From Candidatus Niyogiibacteriota bacterium (GTDB lineage: Bacteria > Patescibacteriota > Minisyncoccia > HO2-45-28), in assembly GCA_016177385.1 (NCBI GenBank), contig JACOVJ010000022.1, forward strand, positions 1 through 8,459: a stretch of 8,459 bases of DNA, read 5' to 3'. The position numbers and the translations under genes were made by a program. The notes under the pieces are model-generated. The model did no database searches. It was not told where the DNA came from and was given only the letters and a program-made list of their open reading frames with translations. Below are positions 1 through 5,340 of this stretch, one piece after another; positions within the stretch are counted from its first letter, which is position 1; each line of letters starts with the position of its first letter.

Positions 1-458
1 AAATAGGCATCTTCACCCGTGCGCTCGTTTTTCTCCTGCGCCGCAAGGATCGCGTCGCGCGCGTCCGCCTCGCGCTCGCTCTTGAATTCGAGGAATGGCG
101 TAAATCCGATGACCTGGATCGCCTGCCCGACATCAAAAACGCCGGCAAGCTCAACGATCAGGCGGTCTTCAACGCCCGAGCGCTCCACCTGAACCACGGG
201 CTCGGACACCCCGAACGCATTGACCCGCCGCTCGATGACATCGCGGAGTCCTTCCATGGATTCCTTGACGTCGCCCGACGGGATCGCCGACACATCCGCG
301 CGATAGACCAAATGCGCGCCGCCCTGCAGATCAAGCCCCAGACGGAACGGAAGGCCCGCCAGAAATCCGCCGGGGTTCACGATATGCGCAAACGCAACAT
401 ACGCGAATAGAGAACCCGCGAGCAAAAGCCCCAGAGCAATGAGCCGAATGCGAAGCAT
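1..458 (-). CDS. secD: Protein translocase subunit SecD, N-terminal part (gene runs off the left edge)
   Basis: SecD is a membrane subunit of the SecDF accessory complex, which uses proton motive force to help pull secreted proteins through SecYEG. The visible 152 residues start at ATG 456-458 on the minus strand. An N-terminal hydrophobic segment (about residues 4-24) is the first transmembrane helix. It is followed by the family signature FRLGLDLQGGAHLVY (about residues 38-52) and by LRDVIERRVNAFGVSEP (about 72-88), the start of the periplasmic P1 region. These two motifs make the family call firm. The remainder, with the second half of P1 and the five C-terminal transmembrane helices, lies outside the window. 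Only a weak purine stretch (AGAG) precedes the start. The gene follows an intrinsic terminator by about 17 bases, so it probably has its own initiation signal, but I could not define a convincing promoter in that small space. Confidence 0.93.
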   Translation of the reverse strand, partial: MLRIRLIALGLLLAGSLFAYVAFAHIVNPGGFLAGLPFRLGLDLQGGAHLVYRADVSAIPSGDVKESMEGLRDVIERRVNAFGVSEPVVQVERSGVEDRLIVELAGVFDVGQAIQVIGFTPFLEFKSEREADARDAILAAQEKNERTGEDAY

Positions 459-474
459 TGCTCTATTGTTAATG

Positions 475-498
475 AAAAACCCCTTGCTGGGCAAGGGG
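475..498 (-). terminator. Intrinsic terminator after the thymidylate synthase gene
   Basis: On the minus strand the 8-bp stem CCCCTTGC / GCAAGGGG closes a 3-base loop (CCA) and is followed directly by five T residues. It begins 7 bases past the stop codon of the ThyX-like gene and ends 17 bases before the secD start. It therefore likely ends the secE-to-thyX transcript. The compact geometry fits a Rho-independent terminator well. Confidence 0.8.
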
Positions 499-505
499 TG
501 AAGAA

Positions 506-2221
506 TCATAGCGGGATCGCTTTTTTCCCGCGCGCGAACACATACGCCGGCGTTCGGTCGGCGCGCGACAGGCGCTTCCACCAGGGATACTCGGCGCCAA
601 GCGCTTTTTCAATGCCGAGGAAAATTTGGCGAACTTCGTGATTGACCGAGGGTTTGCTTCTTTGCCAGGTGCAGAATTCATGCTGAAGGAGATTCGCGCC
701 GATCGTAAATCCGATGAGCGTTCCCATCGGCATCACGTACTCAATGATCTCTTCGGGCACGCCGCGCTCCGCGAGCAGGCGGTACAGCTGTTCGGTCTTC
801 AAATGCAGTTCGGCGCATGCCGTTTCGAATCCGTCCGGCGCCGGTTTATCGTAGTGATAAAACCCGATATCGGGCGTGAGCCGCGTACGGAAGTGCGTCG
901 AGAATCCCATGCGATGCAGGTCGCGCCACGAACGGAAACTTATGACGCCGCGGAAATCCGCCGAGACCGCTTCGAATTCATTTGGCAATTTTTCGTGGTC
1001 GCCGCGCGGACATTGCAAAAGACGCTCCACTACTTCATCAAAAGAACAGCACTTGGCAAAATGCGCGCGCAAACGAAATTTACCGAACAGCCAATATTCC
1101 GCATCGGCTCTCTGCGGTAGGATTTTCGAGGAAAAGACATGGCTCTTACCCCCCTCGCCCCACATCGCGAACTGGGCAGTATCTAAATACTCCCATGTCA
1201 TCCGCTTCCACGGCGTCGGCTCGTAATGGCGCGCGAACTGCGCCGCACCACATTTTCCGGCCTCCTCGATGACCATTTCCGTAAGCGCGATATTTTCTGG
1301 CGTGTTGTCGAGCAGGAGATGCTCGAGCAATTTCGGGAATGCTTCGCCGGACACGCAGACGCCAACCGACGTCAGCGCCGCCGACGGCAAAAAATTGCCG
1401 AGCACGTCGCAGGTTTCGCCGATAATGCCTTGCTCCAAGCTCGGAAGATCGTCCGCGTAGAGATGCGCATAGCGCGAGCGCAAAAATTGCGGGAACGGCC
1501 CCGAGAAATTCTCGCCCTGCCATTTGCGATACCGGTCGAAGCAGAGCGTCAAGTGGTCGCGGACCTGCAGGGCAGGCACGCCGTATTCCGCAAGAATGTC
1601 GGCGATGGGGTAGCAATCCTTGCCGCCCATGTCCACATAGCGCGTCGAGAGTTCGATGTATCCCGCGCCCGGCCGCCCCCATTCGATGGATTTGGCGGCG
1701 AGAATGGAGATCTGTTCGAAGCACACCCACACGGCCGCACCCCGCGCGATCGAATTGTGCCCGTAGGCATCGAGCCACGTCTGCAGGAATCGGCGAACCC
1801 GCTCAGCCTGCGTCAGTTTTTCGAGATAATCGGGATCGATCTTCATGCCCACCAAAAATTCATTAAGCGCCAGTTCTCCGCCTGGAAATTTATCGCGAAA
1901 ATCCTGCAGGGATTTCACGCCGTAGTGCGCGAGCGCTTTCTCCAGTTTCCCGCCGAATTCCTTTTCCGTGACTTCGAGCAACGAGACCAAAAGTTCCGGC
2001 AAAAATTTATCCACGAAAATCCCTCGGATGCCGCGCGGATTTTTGAGCCGTGAATACATCGCGATCGTCGCCCCGCCGATATTGGCCGGCAACATCTGCA
2101 TGAAGAAAACCCGCCGCGTCGTATTCGTGAAGAATCGCCGCAGAACGCGCGTCTCAAGCTCCGAAAATCGGTATGGCATTTCCTGCCGCGCAAACGCGCG
2201 CGCGAATTCGAGGCCTTTCAT
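506..2221 (-). CDS. thyX: Long tandem-domain ThyX-type (FAD-dependent) thymidylate synthase
   Basis: Flavin-dependent thymidylate synthases methylate dUMP to dTMP using methylenetetrahydrofolate and reduced FAD. This protein has 571 residues, over twice the usual 210-250, and contains two ThyX-like regions. Region 1 has GHNSIARGA (154-162) and GRPGAGYIELSTRY (182-195), matching the ThyX RHRx7S motif. The serine (S192) and the following RY are kept, but the RHR triplet reads GRP. Region 2 has RSWRDLHR (430-437), a VPEEIIEYVMPMG helix (488-500) and QRSKPSVNHEV (520-530), where R521 aligns with the conserved dUMP-binding arginine of single-domain ThyX. A strong AAAGGAGA ribosome binding site overlaps the upstream tmk stop, so the two genes are translationally linked. 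Neighbouring tmk acts on the product dTMP, which supports the role. Activity is inferred because several canonical FAD-contact residues differ. It could instead be a diverged paralogue. Confidence 0.85.
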   Translation of the reverse strand: MKGLEFARAFARQEMPYRFSELETRVLRRFFTNTTRRVFFMQMLPANIGGATIAMYSRLKNPRGIRGIFVDKFLPELLVSLLEVTEKEFGGKLEKALAHYGVKSLQDFRDKFPGGELALNEFLVGMKIDPDYLEKLTQAERVRRFLQTWLDAYGHNSIARGAAVWVCFEQISILAAKSIEWGRPGAGYIELSTRYVDMGGKDCYPIADILAEYGVPALQVRDHLTLCFDRYRKWQGENFSGPFPQFLRSRYAHLYADDLPSLEQGIIGETCDVLGNFLPSAALTSVGVCVSGEAFPKLLEHLLLDNTPENIALTEMVIEEAGKCGAAQFARHYEPTPWKRMTWEYLDTAQFAMWGEGGKSHVFSSKILPQRADAEYWLFGKFRLRAHFAKCCSFDEVVERLLQCPRGDHEKLPNEFEAVSADFRGVISFRSWRDLHRMGFSTHFRTRLTPDIGFYHYDKPAPDGFETACAELHLKTEQLYRLLAERGVPEEIIEYVMPMGTLIGFTIGANLLQHEFCTWQRSKPSVNHEVRQIFLGIEKALGAEYPWWKRLSRADRTPAYVFARGKKAIPL

Positions 2222-2233
2222 TCCTATCTCCTT

Positions 2234-2848
2234 TCAATGTTCCAGAGCTTTCATCAATGGATCGAGGCACGCAAGAGCGTCTATCAGCACGTCCGCTTCG
2301 TTTTTTTCCGCGTTGATAATGCACCAATGCGAAAGGTCCGCCTGCGCCTGCGCTAAAAATGACGCGCGAATACGTTGGTGGTAATCGGATGGCTTTCGCT
2401 CATAGGTCGTGAGCACCGCGCCGCGCCTAAACACCCGCTCTTTGAACACAACCGGGCTGCCGTCAAGCAACAGAATCTTGTCGGGCCACAATCCGCCGCG
2501 CGCTTCCGCATCCAGACGCCCAACCATTTCGAGGTCTAACCCTTCGCCGCCGCACTGGTACGCGATGGTGGACGGGCTGAACCGGTCGCAAATGACAATG
2601 TTTCCCGCATCGAGCGCCGGCTGGATCACGTGTTCGATGTGCGCTTTCCGATCCTGCAAAAAAAGCGCGAGCTGTTCCTCGGCATTCAGCGACTCGGTCA
2701 GCAGGCGTTTGCGAATTTCCTGATCGTAGGGTTCTTTCGTAACTAAAACCGCCGACCCCATCTTTTCAAGAGCATCCTTGAGTCCATTGACAAGCGTGGA
2801 TTTCCCTGCACCTTCGCCGCCTTCAATAACAAGAAAAGTGCCGTTCAT
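2234..2848 (-). CDS. tmk: Thymidylate kinase
   Basis: Thymidylate kinase phosphorylates dTMP to dTDP with ATP, a cytosolic step needed for dTTP synthesis. The 204-residue protein has the normal family length. The P-loop EGGEGAGKST (9-18) lies after the first beta strand. KEP (38-40) matches the usual REP motif, and DRFSPSTIAYQ (88-98) is the DR(Y/F) substrate-binding motif. The basic segment VFRRGAVLTTYERKP (139-153) fits the LID region. The start is supported by a strong GGAGGTG ribosome binding site 3 bases before the ATG. Its stop lies 12 bases before the ThyX-like start and overlaps that gene's ribosome binding site, so the pair makes and then phosphorylates dTMP from one message. No convincing promoter was found in the 134-base gap upstream, so read-through from rplK is likely. 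Confidence 0.95.
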   Translation of the reverse strand: MNGTFLVIEGGEGAGKSTLVNGLKDALEKMGSAVLVTKEPYDQEIRKRLLTESLNAEEQLALFLQDRKAHIEHVIQPALDAGNIVICDRFSPSTIAYQCGGEGLDLEMVGRLDAEARGGLWPDKILLLDGSPVVFKERVFRRGAVLTTYERKPSDYHQRIRASFLAQAQADLSHWCIINAEKNEADVLIDALACLDPLMKALEH

Positions 2849-2909
2849 AGCACCTCCATTGTATCAAGCAAATCTATTGCAAGCGTATCAGCGGCGTCTT
2901 AAATCCAGC

Positions 2910-2918
2910 TGTGGATAA
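2910..2918 (-). promoter_or_regulatory. Single perfect DnaA-box-like 9-mer
   Basis: The minus strand reads TTATCCACA, an exact match to the bacterial DnaA-box consensus TTATNCACA, in the rplK-tmk gap. It is isolated: no second box and no AT-rich unwinding region is visible nearby. The chance of one such match in a window this size is not small (about one in four by simple base counting). It may be fortuitous, or a DnaA-responsive site upstream of the dTMP genes. Confidence 0.3.
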
Positions 2919-2937
2919 CCGCTTGACAAGTAGCCCC

Positions 2938-2991
2938 CAAAGGGTAGTCCTTTTCTAATTCTTAAGGACTACCCTTTGTGGACTACCCTTT
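2938..2991. repeat. Palindromic repeat element, copy A, with partial tandem duplication
   Basis: A perfect 15-bp inverted repeat, CAAAGGGTAGTCCTT (2938-2952) and AAGGACTACCCTTTG (2964-2978), encloses an 11-base loop TTCTAATTCTT (2953-2963). The 12-mer GGACTACCCTTT at the end of the right arm (2966-2977) is repeated immediately at 2980-2991, giving an extra half-arm. The duplicated part carries the rplK stop codon (2983-2985) and its last two sense codons. There is no T run after the hairpin on either strand, so it is not a standard terminator. Copy B inside pheT (8367-8413) shares 33 of 37 core positions, in the same orientation. See findings. Confidence 0.92.
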
Positions 2992-3380
2992 CACTTCAAT
3001 TCCCATGCTCCGCGCCGTGCCCTCGATGATCTTCATCGCCGCCTCAATGGAATGGGCGTTCAAGTCCTCCATTTTCTGTTCGGCGATCGCGCGGACCTTC
3101 TCCCGGCTGACCGTCCCCACCTTTTGCGCGAGCGCATTTCCCGAACCCTTTTCCACGCCGGCGGCGTTTTTAATTTAAAATCAAAACTCCGATCCTCATA
3201 GATCGTCATTTCCACCGGAATGATGGAATCGCCCTTGTCTTTGGTCGCTTCGTTGAACTGCGAGCAAAATTGCCCGATGTTGATGCCGTGCGGTCCCAGG
3301 GTCGAGCCGATGGGCGGAGCCGGGGTGGCTTTCCCGGCCGGAATCTGAAGCTTCAGTACGATTTTGATGGGTTTTGCCAT
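2983..3380 (-). CDS. rplK: Ribosomal protein L11 gene, broken by a frameshift deletion
   Basis: L11 binds 23S rRNA in the GTPase-associated centre and works with elongation and release factors. The N-terminal 75 residues, from MAKPIKIVLKLQIPAGKATP through YEDRSFDFKLKTPPA, are a textbook L11 N-terminal domain. In that frame the sequence then turns to nonsense and stops at 3060. In the -1 frame it resumes as KNAAGVEKGSGNALAQKVGT and runs through VSREKVRAIAEQKMEDL to EGTARSMGIEVKG, stopping at TAG 2983-2985. The rejoined pieces lack only the linker residues AVLL and part of the adjoining codons. Restoring 28 bases gives exactly 141 residues, the usual L11 length. The annotated span covers both pieces. 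No Shine-Dalgarno sequence precedes ATG 3378-3380. Normally rplA follows rplK; here tmk does. The break may be a real deletion or an assembly error. Confidence 0.88.
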
Positions 3381-3401
3381 AACAAATGGATGACGAATGC
3401 T

Positions 3402-3430
3402 ATTTTAGAATCTCCGCAGGCATTTTGCAA
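3402..3430 (-). promoter_or_regulatory. Candidate rplK-proximal promoter
   Basis: On the minus strand TTGCAA (3425-3430) and TAAAAT (3402-3407) are separated by 17 bases, matching sigma70 spacing with 4 of 6 and 5 of 6 consensus bases. A transcript would start about 15 bases before the rplK ATG, which has no evident ribosome binding site. The -35 overlaps the arm and bulge of the large dyad at 3419-3475. Confidence 0.35.
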
Positions 3431-3475
3431 GGTGTTTGCGGATTATACTTTTGCAAAATCCGCAAACAAAATGCC
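3419..3475. repeat. Large interrupted inverted repeat in the nusG-rplK gap
   Basis: Inner arms GTTTGCGGATT (3434-3444) and AATCCGCAAAC (3457-3467) form a perfect 11-bp stem around a 12-base loop. Outer arms GGCATTTT (3419-3426) and AAAATGCC (3468-3475) add 8 bp, with a 7-base bulge on one side only (3427-3433). The 8-mer TTTTGCAA occurs both in the left outer arm and bulge (3423-3430) and in the loop (3449-3456). A perfect TATAAT lies in the dyad. It could be an operator, a regulatory RNA structure in the rplK leader, or a degenerate repeat element. Confidence 0.75.
3442..3469 (-). promoter_or_regulatory. Candidate upstream rplK promoter with perfect -10
   Basis: The minus strand carries TATAAT at 3442-3447, preceded at 16 bases by TTGTTT (3464-3469, 3 of 6 matches to the -35 consensus). 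It would start transcription about 55 bases before rplK. The -10 element is covered by the 11-bp inverted repeat at 3434-3467, so a dimeric regulator could occlude it. The weak -35 lowers certainty. Confidence 0.4.
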
Positions 3476-3484
3476 GAGGACGGA

Positions 3485-3510
3485 GCTTGAATTTCGCTGG
3501 AAATTCAAGC
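3485..3510. repeat. 10-bp stem-loop downstream of nusG
   Basis: Perfect arms GCTTGAATTT (3485-3494) and AAATTCAAGC (3501-3510) enclose the 6-base loop CGCTGG. It starts 31 bases past the nusG stop on the minus strand. No T run follows, so it is more likely an mRNA-stabilising or processing hairpin, or a protein-binding dyad, than an intrinsic terminator. Confidence 0.7.
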
Positions 3511-3541
3511 GTACCTCAAAATGATGGTTGCAATTTGGTTA

Positions 3542-4087
3542 TTACAACTTCTTGATCTGCAAAAAGTCGAGCTCGACCGGCGTTTCGCGCCCGAAAATGG
3601 ACACGAGCACTTTCACCTTGCCTCTGGCATCGTCGATCTCCGAAATTTTCCCTTCATATTCTTTGAACGGGCCGTCGTTGATGCGCACCGTGTCGCCGAC
3701 CTTCACGTCGATCGTGTATTTGGGCTCTTCGGCCTGCATGCGGCGGAACAAAAAATCCACCTCCTCGCGCGACAAGGGCGTGGGCGTGATGCCCGACCCC
3801 ACGAATCCGGTCACGCGCGGGGTATTGCGCACCACGTACCACGAGTCGTCGGTCACGACCATTTCCACCAGCACATACCCCGGATAGATCTTTTCCTCCT
3901 CGACGCGGCGCTTACCGCCTTTGATCTTGATCTTTTTTTCTTTGGGAACCAGGATATTGAAAATTTTATCCTCATATCCGAGCGATTCCACGCGCTGTTT
4001 TAAGTTGCGCGCAACCGCCTCTTCGTAACCCGAATAGGTGTGCACCGCATACCAATTCCGCCCGAATTCTCCGGTTTGCTTTGCCAT
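3542..4087 (-). CDS. nusG: Transcription termination/antitermination protein NusG
   Basis: NusG binds RNA polymerase and links it to Rho or to the leading ribosome through its C-terminal KOW domain. The 181-residue protein has the normal bacterial length. The NGN domain begins with NWYAVHTYSGYEEAVARNL (11-29) and includes KIYPGYVLVEM (66-76) and VRNTPRVTGFVG (86-97), all strongly conserved. The KOW domain follows (about 127-181), with VGDTVRINDGPFKEYEGKI (130-148). The gene begins 3 bases after the secE stop, the standard secE-nusG pair, so translation is probably coupled. Only weak ribosome-binding sequence precedes the ATG. A 161-base gap with hairpins and possible promoters separates it from rplK, so rplK may be partly independent of it. 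Confidence 0.97.
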   Translation of the reverse strand: MAKQTGEFGRNWYAVHTYSGYEEAVARNLKQRVESLGYEDKIFNILVPKEKKIKIKGGKRRVEEEKIYPGYVLVEMVVTDDSWYVVRNTPRVTGFVGSGITPTPLSREEVDFLFRRMQAEEPKYTIDVKVGDTVRINDGPFKEYEGKISEIDDARGKVKVLVSIFGRETPVELDFLQIKKL

Positions 4088-4090
4088 AGA

Positions 4091-4282
4091 TTACAAAATG
4101 AGCCACTCGATGACGCGGATAAAAAGAAGATCGAGCGCGCCCAAATAGGCCGCCACCAATGCCGAAACGGCAATGACCAAGATCGTAAATTGCACCGTCT
4201 CGCGGCGGGTCGGCCAGTTCACGTTTTTGACCTCGAGCCGCGCGGACTTCAGATAATCCGTGAGGCGCTGGATATATCCCAT
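4091..4282 (-). CDS. secE: Preprotein translocase subunit SecE
   Basis: SecE clamps the SecY channel in the cytoplasmic membrane. This is the short single-helix form found in most bacteria. The amphipathic region with EVKNVNWPTRRET is the conserved SecE motif, followed by one hydrophobic transmembrane segment (FTILVIAVSALVAAYLGALDL) and a short end. Two in-frame ATGs lie close together at 4286-4288 and 4280-4282. The AGGGGGA ribosome-binding stretch abuts the first but is 7 bases from the second, so I chose 4282, giving 63 residues. The upstream start would add only MI. The gene heads the nusG-rplK-tmk-thyX run. It is preceded by a strong promoter (4338-4366) and a terminator-like leader hairpin (4300-4321). 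Confidence 0.93.
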   Translation of the reverse strand: MGYIQRLTDYLKSARLEVKNVNWPTRRETVQFTILVIAVSALVAAYLGALDLLFIRVIEWLIL

Positions 4283-4299
4283 AATCATTCCCCCTATTT

Positions 4300-4321
4300 A
4301 AAAACCCCTCCGCGGGGCTTT
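4300..4321 (-). promoter_or_regulatory. Terminator-like hairpin in the secE leader (possible attenuator)
   Basis: On the minus strand AAAGCCCC, loop GCGGA, then GGGGTTTTT forms a stem of four C-G pairs, one G-T wobble and three A-T pairs, ending in a run of five T. It lies between the secE promoter and the secE ribosome binding site, with only about 5 bases between the T run and that site. No gene on this strand ends just upstream, so a plain terminator would have nothing to terminate except the secE leader itself. Confidence 0.6.
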
Positions 4322-4337
4322 ACTTTTTAACCCTTTC

Positions 4338-4366
4338 ATTATATAGCAATGGCAGGCGGCCGTCAA
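4338..4366 (-). promoter_or_regulatory. Strong sigma70-type promoter for secE-nusG
   Basis: On the minus strand TTGACG (4361-4366, 5 of 6) and TATAAT (4338-4343, 6 of 6) are separated by exactly 17 bases. The predicted start is near 4331, giving a leader of about 50 bases that contains the hairpin at 4300-4321. This is the best promoter match in the window. Confidence 0.82.
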
Positions 4367-4377
4367 CCCTTACCAAG

Positions 4378-4407
4378 TGATATACTGAAATCATAGTGAA
4401 CTTTCAC
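4378..4407 (+). promoter_or_regulatory. Candidate extended -10 promoter and small palindrome before the patatin gene
   Basis: TGATATACT (4378-4386) is an extended -10 element (TGN plus TATACT, 5 of 6) with no clear -35, placed about 35 bases before the patatin-like start. Just downstream, GTGAA (4396-4400) and TTCAC (4403-4407) form a short inverted repeat with a 2-base centre, near the expected transcription start. It could be an operator half-site pair or chance. A TAAGG ribosome binding site (4410-4414) sits 6 bases before ATG 4421. Confidence 0.4.
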
Positions 4408-4420
4408 AATAAGGCGCGCT

Positions 4421-5311
4421 ATGCAACCTGAAAAACCCGGCTTCATTTTGGGTGGCGGGGGGGCCTTAGGCGCCAACAGCGTCGGATTCCTCTGGGCCGC
4501 TGAAGATTACGGGATCCTGAATCCAACCTATATTCAGGGGTCATCCGTCGGAGGGATCATCGGAGCAAAACTCGCGGAAATGGGCGGCACCGGTTCCCGC
4601 GTTCTTCGGGATATATTTCTCGATGTAGAACGACGCGGCCCGTCCGCACTTTTTCCAGCTTATGACCCTATTTGGCATTGGTCTTCCACGCACCTTTTTC
4701 GGAATCGCGGGATCCGGCGGCTGGTCGATATGATTGACGCCGAGACCCTCATCCGCTCGCCCGTACATCTGGATATCGTGACGATACGGGATCAAACGGA
4801 AAGTCATAAGTATTTCACCAACCGTGATCCGTTGTTTCAGGATCAGCCGGAACGTATCAAAGATGCGATCCTCGCTTCGGCCTCCATTCCGGGATTCCTG
4901 CCTCCGATTCAGATCGAAGACCGTTTTTACTCGGACGGGCGGCATGTTTCGATCCAGCGCGCGATCGATTTCGGATGCGACTGTATCTTTATCTTTTTCA
5001 ATGGCCCGCGGAATCGGGCAAAGGATGCGCAGCCGGAATTCGATTCCTGGCAGAAACGTCTTTTTGGAATGTCCACCGGAGACCGTGTCGCCATCGAAGA
5101 ACTGCGCCGGCTGCGTCGCGCAAAATCCTCAAAATTTGTCGCTTTCCGTTCGCCGTGGACCACAAAAACATTCGCCGTCATGGAGTGGCGCGCGTGCACG
5201 GATTTTGAACGGGGCGAGCTCAATAAAAAAGGCGATATCGAACTTGCGATGGAACACGCCTACGAATGCGCAATGAATGTTTTTCGCCGCAAATTTCCAA
5301 AAGAAATTTAG
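4421..5311 (+). CDS. Patatin-like phospholipase family protein
   Basis: Patatin-fold enzymes hydrolyse acyl ester bonds in phospholipids and other lipids using a Ser-Asp dyad. The 296-residue protein opens with the oxyanion-hole loop LGGGGALG (10-17). It has the nucleophile elbow GSSVGG (40-45, S42), the conserved ASASIPGFLPP segment (152-162) and a catalytic Asp in SDGR (171-174, D172), where the usual DGG or DGA reads DGR. No signal peptide or transmembrane segment is seen, so a cytosolic or peripheral membrane location is likely. The C-terminal 100 residues are charged and not recognised. It is the only plus-strand gene, divergent from secE and convergent with gyrB, and is transcribed alone. 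Its natural substrate cannot be told from sequence. In organisms with limited lipid synthesis it could remodel acquired lipids, but that is inference. Confidence 0.9.
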   Translation: MQPEKPGFILGGGGALGANSVGFLWAAEDYGILNPTYIQGSSVGGIIGAKLAEMGGTGSRVLRDIFLDVERRGPSALFPAYDPIWHWSSTHLFRNRGIRRLVDMIDAETLIRSPVHLDIVTIRDQTESHKYFTNRDPLFQDQPERIKDAILASASIPGFLPPIQIEDRFYSDGRHVSIQRAIDFGCDCIFIFFNGPRNRAKDAQPEFDSWQKRLFGMSTGDRVAIEELRRLRRAKSSKFVAFRSPWTTKTFAVMEWRACTDFERGELNKKGDIELAMEHAYECAMNVFRRKFPKEI

Positions 5312-5340
5312 CCGCGACCCGAATTCGGATCGCGGCTTTT
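5310..5340 (+). terminator. Terminator between the patatin-like gene and gyrB
   Basis: AGCCGCGA (5310-5317) pairs with TCGCGGCT (5330-5337). After one C-A mismatch the inner CCGAATTCGG is itself a palindrome, giving a long stem followed by TTT. The hairpin overlaps the last bases of the patatin-like stop codon and reaches to the gyrB stop (5339-5341), so it separates the convergent genes. The T run favours the plus strand. It may act weakly in the other direction too. Confidence 0.78.

Noticed and set aside
626..2053. Plus-strand open frames of 164 and 275 residues opposite the ThyX-like gene
   Set aside because: They are antisense shadows in GC-rich DNA, rich in Arg and His without family motifs, while the minus strand encodes a recognisable protein throughout.
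2858..2866. Extended -10 promoter TGATACAAT just before tmk
   Set aside because: The transcript would begin at or within the tmk ribosome binding site, and no -35 is present at suitable spacing.
2923..2928. Plus-strand TTGACA as a -35 element
   Set aside because: No -10 like sequence occurs 16-18 bases downstream and no plus-strand gene follows.
2938..2978. Palindrome copy A as an intrinsic terminator for rplK
   Set aside because: No T run follows the stem on either strand, the loop is 11 bases, and the same hairpin sits inside the pheT coding sequence.
2938..2991. CRISPR-like array from the repeated GGACTACCCTTT units
   Set aside because: Only two adjacent 12-mers without spacers; the copies are arms of a palindrome.
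3156..3176. Programmed -1 frameshift in rplK at the A-rich stretch TTAAAAACG
   Set aside because: Slippage on AAA could join the frames, but the product would lack nine conserved linker residues and there is no full A-AAA-AAC heptamer. The exact 28-base shortfall fits a deletion between repeats better.
4289..4420. tRNA gene upstream of secE, a common arrangement in bacteria
   Set aside because: No cloverleaf arms, TTCRANY loop or CCA end could be found in the gap.
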